In this document: one piece after another, positions 54,843-63,725 of the stretch
Layout: each line of letters opens with the position of its first letter
Numbering within the stretch: position 1 is the stretch's first letter
DNA from: Alphaproteobacteria bacterium
Lineage (GTDB): Bacteria; Pseudomonadota; Alphaproteobacteria; Rhizobiales; Rhizobiaceae
Direction: 5' to 3'
Assembly (NCBI GenBank): GCA_024742485.1
Contig: JANSYK010000001.1
Span: forward strand, 124,001-188,000
DNA: 64,000 nucleotides
Position numbers and translations under genes: made by a program
The notes under the pieces: generated by a model
What the model saw: the letters and a program-made list of their open reading frames with translations, nothing else
Told to the model about the DNA's origin: nothing
Databases searched by the model: none

Positions 54843-55164
54843 AGCTCCCCCTCATACTGCGTTGATCGGCGCTACACGTCATAAGAAGATGCGGTGTCAG
54901 ACAATTGCCTGTTGTCGATACCCGAGATGTTGCTGCCACGGACGGTAAGTGAACCGGAATTGACAACTTGACGTCAACTTGAAATCACATCAGATTACAT
55001 CAGATTGAGAATTTGCCGTGTCATCACGTCTTGCAAGACTCAATAATTTCAGGACGTTATGAAGATGGGGATTGAAAGGCAGATTGGGCCAATCCGTGTC
55101 ACATTCAACCCGAACCAGTCTGAATTATGGGAAGCCGTATGAGTGACACCCTCATCGAACTGCC
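54843..55164. other. Intergenic region between desaturase and LacI genes
   Basis: 322 bases with no gene. Contains the palindrome TTGACGTCAA (54968-54977), with the central CG common in LacI operators, and a tandem ten-base repeat ACATCAGATT at 54987-54996 and 54997-55006. They lie about 125 bases upstream of the desaturase start and 190 bases before lacI, so they might serve either gene. Confidence 0.45.
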
Positions 55165-56205
55165 ATGAGCAAAACCACCATTCGAGACATTGCACGCCTT
55201 GCCGGTGTGTCAACGGCGACGGTTGACCGGGCGCTCAACGGCAGAGCAGGTGTCAGCTCGGCCAACCGCCAGCGTGTATTCAGTGCCGCCAAGGATCTTG
55301 GATACCTGCCCTCCGAAGGCATGGTGCTTTTGCCATCAAAACCCGCCAATTTGGAGTTCCTCATTCCATTTGGTCAAAACGGATTCATGAGGGACCTGGC
55401 CGGGAGTATCCTGGATTTTGCGTCAAATCTGCCCCTTGTCGCCAGTTGCAACATCATTCCCCTTGATGGAATTGGCCCGGAAACCCTGATCCCGGCACTT
55501 GAGGCTGTATCCTTGAAAACCGAAGGCATCGGTCTGATCACGATTGACAGACCGGAAACACGTCTCGCCATCAGGCGCCTCTGCGAGTCCGGAGTACGTG
55601 TCGTCACCATTGCGTCGGATGTGCTCGAGACACCGCGATCGGCCTATGTCGGAGTCGACAACCGAGCGGCTGGACGAACCGCAGCGCAAATCATGGGGAT
55701 GATGGCCGGTACGGCATCGGGATCGATCGGTCTGTTCCTTGGCTCGCATGAGTTTCATGGCCATCAGGAGCGGGAAACCGGTTTTCGCAGCCTTCTGGAC
55801 GAACAGTTTCCGGGCCTGAGAATGCTTCCTGCTATCGAAACCGTCGAAGATAGCGAACGATCGCATGTCGGCATGACTCAACTACTTGAGACAACCAGGG
55901 ACCTTGTCGGCATCTATTGTGTTGGCGCTGGACGCCGGGGCGTCATCCAGGCGCTTGAAAACGCAAACACGGAACGACGGCCCTTCATCGTGATGCATGA
56001 TCTGACCGAAAGCTCACGGCGTTGGCTTGCGGAGAACAAAATCGACGTGGTGATTGACCAGAACGCCCGGCTGGTTGGGGAACAGGCGGTCATCCGTTTG
56101 CTGGGATCGATTGCGGTCAATACACCATTGCTACCCTTTCAGGATATTGAGCCGGCAATCGTCCTGAGCGAAAACATTCCAAGGCGTCACGTCGCAACCA
56201 CATGA
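55165..56205 (+). CDS. LacI-family transcriptional regulator
   Basis: 346 residues. HTH TTIRDIARLAGVSTATVDRALNGRAGVSSANRQRV at residues 4-38 is typical of LacI proteins, with a hinge helix and a periplasmic-binding-like effector domain. FLGSHEFHGHQERETGFRSLL resembles sensors of sugars and sugar alcohols in Rhizobiales. Located beyond the sugar ABC cluster on the opposite strand; regulation of that cluster is inference from proximity and family. Confidence 0.92.
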   Translation: MSKTTIRDIARLAGVSTATVDRALNGRAGVSSANRQRVFSAAKDLGYLPSEGMVLLPSKPANLEFLIPFGQNGFMRDLAGSILDFASNLPLVASCNIIPLDGIGPETLIPALEAVSLKTEGIGLITIDRPETRLAIRRLCESGVRVVTIASDVLETPRSAYVGVDNRAAGRTAAQIMGMMAGTASGSIGLFLGSHEFHGHQERETGFRSLLDEQFPGLRMLPAIETVEDSERSHVGMTQLLETTRDLVGIYCVGAGRRGVIQALENANTERRPFIVMHDLTESSRRWLAENKIDVVIDQNARLVGEQAVIRLLGSIAVNTPLLPFQDIEPAIVLSENIPRRHVATT

Positions 56206-56412
56206 TGTGATCTTTTCCGGACTTTGTCCGGCAACCGCCCTCCAGGCTGTCGTAACGATTTAACCTGTACCACGTCCCGAAGGGATTTGCCCGGATTGGC
56301 CCAGCGTCGGCTCATTCGTCGTCGAATATGCACCAGCATGTCCTTCCTCCTCACAAACCGATCCTGAATAAATCCGAACAAACCGGCACATGGCTTATAT
56401 CGTCACGACAGC

Positions 56413-57240
56413 CTAGGTCCCGTAGCGCGAGCCCAACACGGCGACCAGTCTATCAATGGCGCGGCGAACTTCCGGCAAATGGCGGTCATCCTGATGGGTC
56501 ACGATCCATTGGTCATGTTCCAATTCGGGAATCGTCGACCCCCTTCGTTGCAACCGCTTGTGATCATCACCGATGAATGTTGGAAGCAGCGCTATTCCTT
56601 TTCCGGCCAACGCCAGGTCAAGACTATTGCGCGGCGCGGAAACCTCGCAAATTGCGTCGTTGCCGATCATCTTTTCAAGCCAGCGGGCTGATGGCGTATC
56701 GGCGAGCACCTTGATCCAGCGATCGGGTGCAGACTTCATGGCGTAGGGTGCAAATTCGACGCGCGCCAGCTTCCGTCCGGCCAAACTGTCCTGTGTAGGA
56801 CGGCGATTGCGGAACCCGATCACGACCTCACGATGCGGAATGTCGAGCGTATCTTCAGCGGAAATGAACCGAACCCGAATGTCGGCCGGAGTGCCCGTAA
56901 TGTCATCCAGCCTTTCAAGCAATGCCAGCGTCGTCCAAGTGCCCGCAGAGACCTTGACGAGCGGGCACTCCTCCCCGGCAGGCACCGAACAGAGCCGGAC
57001 AATCTGGCCTTCGATCTCCGTTAGCTTGTCGATGATCTTTCGTGCGTCGGCTGTCATTTCATAACCGCGGTCGTGCCGCACAAACAGTTCTCGACCCATC
57101 GATCGCTCAAGTGAGCGCATGCGCCGACCGAGTGTTGCGGCGCTGCGTCCGGTCACTCTCGCAGCACCCGAAAGCCCCCCTTCCCGCGCAACCGCAAGAA
57201 ACAGCGACAAATCTGTCCAATCCGCTCCCTTTTCACTCAT
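56413..57240 (-). CDS. LysR-family transcriptional regulator
   Basis: 275 residues from ATG 57240, or seven more from ATG 57261; neither has a strong ribosome site. WTDLSLFLAVAREGGLSGAARVTGRSAATLGRRMRSLERSMGRELFVRH is the LysR HTH region, though the effector domain looks slightly short. Divergent from an aldo/keto reductase gene 127 bases away, which it probably regulates. Confidence 0.9.
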   Translation of the reverse strand: MSEKGADWTDLSLFLAVAREGGLSGAARVTGRSAATLGRRMRSLERSMGRELFVRHDRGYEMTADARKIIDKLTEIEGQIVRLCSVPAGEECPLVKVSAGTWTTLALLERLDDITGTPADIRVRFISAEDTLDIPHREVVIGFRNRRPTQDSLAGRKLARVEFAPYAMKSAPDRWIKVLADTPSARWLEKMIGNDAICEVSAPRNSLDLALAGKGIALLPTFIGDDHKRLQRRGSTIPELEHDQWIVTHQDDRHLPEVRRAIDRLVAVLGSRYGT

Positions 57241-57367
57241 GAAAAGACCACTCAATTTCATTCCATTTCGCAGGCGCCATCAATCCCATATATCAGGGAC
57301 AGGTCAAGACGGACAGACGCCTGGCGGGCTGTATCGAACGAAACCTTACGAGCGAGGAGAGCCTACA

Positions 57368-58411
57368 ATGACGGCGCACGCAACAAAGATACACACCAGC
57401 CAGATGGGTACAAGCGGACCGTTTGTTTCGCGGTTCGGTTTGGGAACGATGACGTTCGGTTCCGAAACGGATGAGGCAGAAGCACACCGCGAGCTTGACG
57501 CGTTTGTCGATCATGGTGGAACGTTCATCGATACCGCGGATGTCTATGGCGGTGGCGCTTCCGAAGCGATTATCGGAAGGTGGGGCAATCAAAGGGGTGG
57601 TCTGGATGATCTGATTGTCGCAACGAAAGGTCGATTTGCACCGGCCGCTGGAAGCTCCGGCGCCTCCCGGCGCAGCCTTGTTCGCTCTGTCGACGCCAGC
57701 CTGAAGCGGCTCCAGACCGAGGCGATTGACGTCTATTTCATCCATGGCTGGGACCGAGATGTCGCGTTGACTGACACTTTGGGCACGCTGGGTGATCTTG
57801 TATCAGTCGGCAAGATCCACAATATCGCGTGGTCCAACGTGACCGGCTGGCAGTTGCAGAAGATCCTCACAACCGCTGAACTTGGGGGCTTCCCCATTCC
57901 CGTGGCCGTTCAGCCGCAATACAATCTGCTGGATCGCGGGATCGAATTGGAAGTCCTGCCATGCTGTCTCGACAATGGAATTGCCCTGACACCGTGGTCA
58001 CCACTAGGCGGCGGATGGTTGACGGGCAAATATAGCTCTGACACCAGGCCAACCGGCACAAGCCGGCTCGGTGAAGACCCGGGTCGCGGTGTTGAGGCCT
58101 ATGATCTTCGCAACAATGACCGGACTCATGCGATCCTCGACGCGTTGCGAACCATGGCAGCGAGATACAACCGACCCATTGCCCATCTTGCTCTGGCCTG
58201 GCTTGCAGCGCGGCCGGGCGTTGTCTCGGTATTGCTTGGTGCACGAACCGTGAAACAGCTGACCGACAATCTCGCCGCCGGTGACTTTGTGCTCAGCGAT
58301 GCGGAACGGTCCGAGCTGGACGATATCTCGTCTGTTGGACTGCCAGCCTATCCATATCGGTTCGTCGAGGAGTGGTGTGACGTGGCGGTCTGGCGGCAAC
58401 TAGGGACATGA
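57368..58411 (+). CDS. Aldo/keto reductase
   Basis: 347 residues. ATG 57368 is preferred: GAGGAGA precedes it and the family opening LGTMTFGSETDEAEAHRELDAFVDHGGTFIDTADVYGGG follows soon after. The frame extends 83 residues upstream, overlapping the divergent lysR, and is rejected. Catalytic tetrad candidates: Asp in FIDTADVYG, Tyr of DVYG, Lys in VATKGRF and His in YFIHGWD. NADPH-binding end: VSVLLGARTVKQLTDNLAA. Reduces aldehydes or ketones with NADPH; YajO/perakine-reductase type. Confidence 0.93.
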   Translation: MTAHATKIHTSQMGTSGPFVSRFGLGTMTFGSETDEAEAHRELDAFVDHGGTFIDTADVYGGGASEAIIGRWGNQRGGLDDLIVATKGRFAPAAGSSGASRRSLVRSVDASLKRLQTEAIDVYFIHGWDRDVALTDTLGTLGDLVSVGKIHNIAWSNVTGWQLQKILTTAELGGFPIPVAVQPQYNLLDRGIELEVLPCCLDNGIALTPWSPLGGGWLTGKYSSDTRPTGTSRLGEDPGRGVEAYDLRNNDRTHAILDALRTMAARYNRPIAHLALAWLAARPGVVSVLLGARTVKQLTDNLAAGDFVLSDAERSELDDISSVGLPAYPYRFVEEWCDVAVWRQLGT

Positions 58412-58696
58412 GAACCGCTGAGCTAAGTCATTGAAGTTGCGCTACACGCGCTTTGCTGGACAGCTTTTTCAGGAACCTGTCCCCGCCGGTGGTCTCGGTC
58501 GGGAGACGTCACGCGAGGCTTGTTGAAAGTGGCTCACTATTCCTGGAAGCCGATTGCTCCCGAGCTGGATGAATGAGATGAATGACATGAAGCCGCAAAT
58601 TCGGAATTGCCGGCCCATCGTTCAACCTGACCATCCATGGCATCGGTTTCTCACGCGATATGTTTGAACCTGATGCTCAGCCCTGAAGGCAATTTG

Positions 58697-59086
58697 ATGA
58701 CACAGTCCCTGTCGCATGTCGCTGTCGTGGTCGAGGATTATGATGATGCAATAGCATTTTACGTTCAGAAATTGGGATTTGAACTGGTTGAGGATACCTA
58801 TCAGCCTGAACAGGACAAACGATGGGTTGTTGTGCGTCCTCCCGGGGCCCAGACGGCAATTCTTCTGGCGCGAGCCGCCAATGCACATCAGAAGACATTT
58901 GTCGGCAATCAGTCCGGCGGCCGGGTCTTTTTGTTCCTGCAAACAGATGACTTCTGGCGGGATTACGAGCTATACAAATCCCGTAACATCGAATTTGTTC
59001 GCCCCCCGCTCGACGCATCCTATGGAACCGTAGCCGTTTTCAAGGACCTCTATGGAAACCTCTGGGATCTCGTGCAATTTTCCTGA
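58697..59086 (+). CDS. VOC-family (glyoxalase/bleomycin-resistance-like) protein
   Basis: 129 residues, one vicinal-oxygen-chelate domain: LSHVAVVVEDYDDAIAFYVQKLGFELVED and the end FKDLYGNLWDLVQFS with the typical DLYGNLWDL signature. His in LSHVA and the Glu/Asp near the C-terminus are possible metal ligands. ATG 58697 behind GAAGG is preferred over an upstream ATG at 58637. Substrate unknown; neighbours are an aldo/keto reductase and a drug exporter, suggesting detoxification. Confidence 0.88.
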   Translation: MTQSLSHVAVVVEDYDDAIAFYVQKLGFELVEDTYQPEQDKRWVVVRPPGAQTAILLARAANAHQKTFVGNQSGGRVFLFLQTDDFWRDYELYKSRNIEFVRPPLDASYGTVAVFKDLYGNLWDLVQFS

Positions 59087-59191
59087 TATGCGCATCGGCT
59101 GATGGTTTCGCCGCGCACCAGCACCGACGGGATAAGCGTTCGGAACCGGACCGGTTGACGAAAAAAGGAAGACGGCCTGTCAAAATCTGAT

Positions 59192-60430
59192 TTGATCGAC
59201 CAAGCGCCCGTCGAGCCGGACTCGTCGCCCAGGACGCTGAGCGTGCCCGAATTCGTGACGATGCTTGCGCTGATGGTGTCGCTTCTGGCGATGTCGATTG
59301 ATTCAATGCTGCCTGCGCTTGGCGAAATCAGCGACGAACTCAGGCCGACCGATCCGAATGACATCCAGCTGGTTGTCACCATGATGTTGTTTGGCTTTGC
59401 CGCTGGGCAAATTGTGGCTGGTCCCCTGTCGGACAGTTACGGTCGAAAGCCGGTCATCTATGGCGGCTACGTACTCTTCATCATGGGATGTATTCTTTCG
59501 ATCATTGCCAACGACTTTACACTCATGTTGCTGGGTCGTTTTCTGCAGGGCCTGGGTGCGGCTGCTCCACGGATCGTCAGTGTCGCGCTGGTCCGGGACG
59601 GGTATCAGGGCCGGGCCATGGCACGCATCATGTCCATCGTCATGGCCATTTTCATACTTGTTCCGTCGATTGCACCCGCAATCGGCCAGGGTGTGATGCT
59701 GGTAACAAGCTGGCGGGCCATTTTTGGCCTTCTATTGTCGATGGCCATTATTGCCTTTGTATGGTTCGCCATTCGCCAGCCGGAAACCCTGTCGCGCGAG
59801 CGACGGAGGAAGTTTTCTGTTGGTGCCATTGCCGGTGGCATCAAGGAAGCCATCGGATACCGCGCGATGGCCGGGTATACGCTTGCAACGGGCGTCATGT
59901 TCGGTGCGTTTGTCGGTTATCTCAGCTCATCCCAACAGATTTTCCAGGACGCCTATGAGGCCGGCCAATGGTTCGTGGTCTATTTTGGTTGCGCCTCGCT
60001 CTCCATCGGCGCAGCCAGCGCCTTCAATGCAAAGGTCGTTGTCCGTTTGGGCATGAAATACATGACGTGGCGCGCGCTCTTCGGCCTGACGGCTGCATCC
60101 TGTCTTTTCATCCCGTTCGTGTTGGCTGACAATGGTTTGCCGTCCCTTTGGCTGTTCATGACATGGCTGATGGTGGTGTTTTTCTTCGTTGGGATTGTCT
60201 TTGGCAACTTCAATGCACTGGCCATGGAACCCGTTGGCCATATGGCAGGTCTGGGTGCCGCGATCGTCGGATCCGTATCGACTTTCATTTCCCTGCCAAT
60301 CGGATGGGCGGTCGGTGGAGCCTATGATGGAACCGTTACACCGCTTGTCATGGGATTTGCGGTATCAGGTGCAATGTGCCTTGCCATCATGCGTTGGGCA
60401 GAAACCCAAGCCGGGGTCGGATCCAATTAG
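59192..60430 (+). CDS. Bcr/CflA-type MFS multidrug efflux transporter
   Basis: About 412 residues, 12 hydrophobic helices. GPLSDSYGRKPVIYGGYVLF is the MFS motif A, and RFLQGLGAAAPRIVSVALVRD matches Bcr/CflA exporters. Proton-driven export of drugs or metabolites. Start is unusual: the only conventional-type codon is a TTG at 59192 without a ribosome site nearby, while a CTG at 59177 lies seven bases after AAGGAAGA and would add five residues; no ATG is available nearby. The gene follows the VOC gene on the same strand after 105 bases. Confidence 0.88.
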   Translation: MIDQAPVEPDSSPRTLSVPEFVTMLALMVSLLAMSIDSMLPALGEISDELRPTDPNDIQLVVTMMLFGFAAGQIVAGPLSDSYGRKPVIYGGYVLFIMGCILSIIANDFTLMLLGRFLQGLGAAAPRIVSVALVRDGYQGRAMARIMSIVMAIFILVPSIAPAIGQGVMLVTSWRAIFGLLLSMAIIAFVWFAIRQPETLSRERRRKFSVGAIAGGIKEAIGYRAMAGYTLATGVMFGAFVGYLSSSQQIFQDAYEAGQWFVVYFGCASLSIGAASAFNAKVVVRLGMKYMTWRALFGLTAASCLFIPFVLADNGLPSLWLFMTWLMVVFFFVGIVFGNFNALAMEPVGHMAGLGAAIVGSVSTFISLPIGWAVGGAYDGTVTPLVMGFAVSGAMCLAIMRWAETQAGVGSN

Positions 60431-60859
60431 CGGCAAATTGAGACTCTGAGACGGGATGTCGCGCTCCTCGCGCAATCTCGGTAAAGCCCGCGCAATTCCC
60501 GTCCGCGGTTCCGCACTCTTCGAAAAACCATCGGTCTTGGGTAATTTTCCTCATGCGACCGGCGCGATGAGTCGTCAATCGAGGTCCCAATAGGCTGGAC
60601 GCAATATCGCGCTCCCCTTGGAACCAAAGTGAGATCATGCGCAAATTCGATCCAACTGTGCTTGGGCCGATTGGACTGATCGCCGAAAAAGGCGTTTCGG
60701 CGGTGAGCTTGCGATGACACCCGACTTCGCGACTCCTTTCGTCCGGCAACTCTTGCGCTGAGAATTCCAAAGCAAACCGTGAGCCCGAGTGATCCCGGGT
60801 CATTTTGCGTGAACAAAGCCGCCGCAACACAAGCGCTGATGTGAAAGGCGCGTTATAGA
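60431..60859. other. Gene-free region with a regulator relic
   Basis: 429 bases between the efflux gene and a broken monooxygenase gene. The only recognisable content is the TetR-like fragment at 60637-60717. Minus-strand frames here are uninformative. Confidence 0.45.
60637..60717 (+). pseudogene. Relic of a TetR-family regulator N-terminus
   Basis: 26 codons from ATG 60637 to TGA 60715. LGPIGLIAEKGVSAVSLR closely resembles the first helix and turn of TetR repressors (typically ...LIAEKGVSAVSLRDIA...), then stops where the recognition helix should follow. Downstream sequence is not recognisable. Sits beside a broken monooxygenase gene, a usual partner of TetR proteins. Confidence 0.45.
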
Positions 60860-61434
60860 ATGGACGAACCAACTGAGTATGCTGAACCCTATGATCTTGT
60901 CATCATCGGTGCCGGGATAGCGGGGCTCAATGCGCTCCATGCGGCGTCAGTCTATCTGCCGACATCCGCGCGCATTCTTCTGATCGATGAGAAGGACGCC
61001 CCGGGCGGCATGTGGACCATGGCCTATGAGTATGTGCGTCTGCACCAGCCTCACCCGTTTTTACGGTGGGCGCAATGAAGTGGGCCTCGCGTAAACCGCA
61101 CAGTTACCTTGCTCGACGCGATGAGGTACAGGCGCATCTGGCACATCGCCTGCAAAAGATGCGAACGGACCTCACCCTCGACCTGGACCGCAGGCCGTGC
61201 CTGTCGCCCAATGACGTGATCCTGTCGATCAATACGCGCGACGCAATACATATCCTGACGAGCTATTCGAGTTTTATTCTCTCGCATCTTTTCTTCAACG
61301 GGAACCTTCGGTCGGCCAGGCTCTTTTTTCTCGACCTTGAAATGCTGATGAAAAAGAACAAAAAGGCCTTCGCTGCGGCATCCCTGGCGCAATCCTATCA
61401 CAACGTGATGATGGGATTTCGCAATTTGCCCTGA
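60860..61434 (+). pseudogene. Broken flavin-containing monooxygenase (FAD-dependent oxidoreductase)
   Basis: First part (60860-61062) encodes DLVIIGAGIAGLNALHAAS, an FAD-binding Rossmann motif, then YVRLHQPHPF. The frame breaks at a five-T run (61058-61062); restoring one T gives HPFFTVGAMKWASRKPHSYLARRDEVQAHL in a second frame that runs to 61434 and carries a typical C-terminal end (ILTSYSSFILSHLFFNGNLRSA). Only about 190 codons remain against 450-500 for the family, so the middle (NADPH-binding domain) is deleted. Inactive. Confidence 0.8.
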
Positions 61435-61682
61435 GCCTCACGCGATCATTTCGGCCTTGATCTCAATCGCTGGCACCCAAAGCTGCGCAATTTGATTGCA
61501 CTGAACTCGTTGCGAAAGACGGCCCGTGAAGATGTGAATCATTGCCGCGTCGCACTTGAGAAGGTTGTGGATCGGTTTGGTCTTCATGGCGGCATGCTCG
61601 CTTAAAGAGGATCGAGCAACGGAAGTGGACACCACCATCAATGAGACCCCCACACCCGACTTGCGGTTTGTTGGAACAGAAT

Positions 61683-63482
61683 ATGGGGAACGAGCCGGGC
61701 GAACGGTTCAACAAACCCCGCGGTCCCGCCGCGGGCGCAGTGAGGGAGCTTCGATTGGAACGCCGATTGATTGTCATTATGGCCGCTGATGTAGTGGATT
61801 ATTCGCGACTGCTAAGTGAAGACGAGGTTCAAACCTTGACAGCGTTGGATGAATTTCGTGACAGCTTTGTTCGAACCCGCTGTGGCTGCACATGGCGGCT
61901 TGATCCTCAAGTGATTGGGCGATGGCTGGATCGTCGAGTTCGCAAATATTTCGGATGCTGTCTCCAGCGCTGTTGAAATACAAGAAGGTCTGAGGTCGCT
62001 GAAAGTCATAACGTAACGTATCGGCGTCCATTTGGGTAACCTCACCTTTCGGCGAGACGATAAACATGGGGACGGCATCAATATTGCTCCGCGCTTGGAA
62101 ACCCTGGTCAAACCGGGTCAGGTGCTGATCTCCGATGTCGCTCATCACCGTCTCGACCGCAAGGGTGCAACCGCATTTGCCGGCGGTGATTTTCATCAAC
62201 TGAAGAACATTTCTCGGCCTGTTGCGGTTTTGCATTGGCCGGTTGCCAATGGTGCTCCGGCAAGTCCGTTGCCCAAATTGGCAGAGGAACACAGCAAACC
62301 CTCCATCGCGGTTCTGCCCTTCGTCAACCTGTCGGACGATCGTGAGCAGCGCTTTTTGGCCAAGGTGTCTCTGAAGACATCATCATAGAGTTATCGAAGT
62401 TCGGTTCCCTGCTGATGATCGCGGGCAATTCCACTTCAAAATATGTGGACCACTGGCTGGACCTGAAAACAATCGGCCATCAATTGGCGGCACAATATCT
62501 GGTGGAAGGAAGTGTACGAAAATCCAACGACAGGGTGCGCGTGAGTGCACGACTGATCGAGGCAGAAAACGGCCGTCAAGTGTGGGCCAATCGCCATGAC
62601 GGCGTTATGGCGGATATTTTTGACATGCAAGATCAAGTAACGGTATCCATCGTTGGCGCTGTGGGTGTGGCAATCGATAAAGTCGAGATTGGACGATTAA
62701 GGCGTCGAACACCGGAGAATTTGACCGCTTGGGAGCTTGCATTGCAGGCCTACGCCCTGAATTTTACCGGCAACAGGACAGACAATGAGAAGGCCTTGGC
62801 GCTTTCACAGCAGGCTATCGAGCTTGAACCGCAATAAGCCCGCGGATATGCAATGCTGGCGGTCTTTCATTGGACAGCTGTCTTTTGTGGTTGGGTTGAG
62901 AATCGCTACCGAACGGTCGAAGAAGCATTGGCACAGGCGCAACATGCATATTCCCTGGACCGGAATGAGGTTTGGGCAGGCGCTGCAATTGCCAAGTGCC
63001 ACCTCACACAAGGCAATATGGACTAGTCTCTGGATGCAGCACACCGTACCCTTGCCAAAGCCCCTTGTTCGCTGGAGGCACGCAGGACGCTTTCCATGGT
63101 TCTCGGCTTCAAAGGACAAACACAAGCCTCACTGGAACAGTTGGACTTTATTGCCAAACTGAATCCCTCCGATACGAATTCCCTTATGGATTCACTTGCA
63201 CGGGCAAATGCTCACTTCGCAGCCGGAGACTTCATGGCTGCATGCCAGCATTCCGAAGAAGCACGTGAACTTCATCCGGACTGGATTGGTCTCTACTGGG
63301 TATACGCCGCTGCCACGGCTTTGTCAGATCGGCCGGATTTGGCTCAAGAACTCGCCAGGACCATCACAAGTATGATGCCCAAGGCCAATCTCGCCATGAT
63401 ACGCCGAGCCCCCCTGTTTTCGCAGAGCCACGTCGTGGAAAATCTGGTTGTAGGCCTGAAGAGTGCCGGCATAAGGGATTGA
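61683..63482 (+). pseudogene. Broken class III cyclase / TPR-domain protein
   Basis: Pieces of one gene in two frames. Cyclase start ERRLIVIMAADVVDYSRLLSEDE is followed by a frameshift near 61866-61868, then by FEPAVAAHGGLILK and a TGA (61912). Next come GDGWIVEFANISDAVSSAVEIQ, a TAA (62014) and HGDGINIAPRLETLVKPGQ, plus the FlgO-like link SIAVLPFVNLSDD. A frameshift at a five-T run (62353-62357) leads to SEDIIIELSKFGSLL and LVEGSVRKSNDRVRVSARLI; TPR-like helices follow, with stops TAA (62835) and TAG (63024), ending at 63482. Family members make cyclic nucleotides under the control of sensory TPRs; this copy is dead. Confidence 0.88.
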
Positions 63483-63491
63483 AACCAAGCT

Positions 63492-63725
63492 TCAAACGCC
63501 GGCGTGACACGGTACCCTTTGACCCTCACCGGATCCGGGTGCCGTGTTCACCGGTTCCGTGTGGACTTTCATTTCCTTGCCATCATCCGATGGGCCGTAC
63601 ATGAAGCCAATCCACTTTGATTCCTGTCGGATCAAATTAATTTTCACAAACTGTCGATCGGCACCCGCGCATTTCGTCATGTCGGTGAAAGCAATGTCGC
63701 TTTCCATCCTGAAAGGACACAACAT
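63492..63725 (-). CDS. Small hypothetical ORF, doubtful
   Basis: 77 codons. The frame has protein-like composition (MTKCAGADRQFVKINLIRQ, KWIGFMYGPSDDG) but no ribosome site and overlaps the start of the divergent SRPBCC gene by two bases. It could be a gene or a chance frame in a promoter region. Confidence 0.25.
   Translation of the reverse strand: MLCPFRMESDIAFTDMTKCAGADRQFVKINLIRQESKWIGFMYGPSDDGKEMKVHTEPVNTAPGSGEGQRVPCHAGV

Noticed and set aside
60387-60872. 161-codon minus-strand frame
   Set aside because: No ribosome site or recognised motif, and it covers the tail of the efflux gene; the plus strand holds a better explanation (TetR-like relic).
61683-63482. Sequencing error as the cause of the broken cyclase gene
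   Set aside because: A homopolymer error could explain a frameshift, but not four independent in-frame stop codons in addition.
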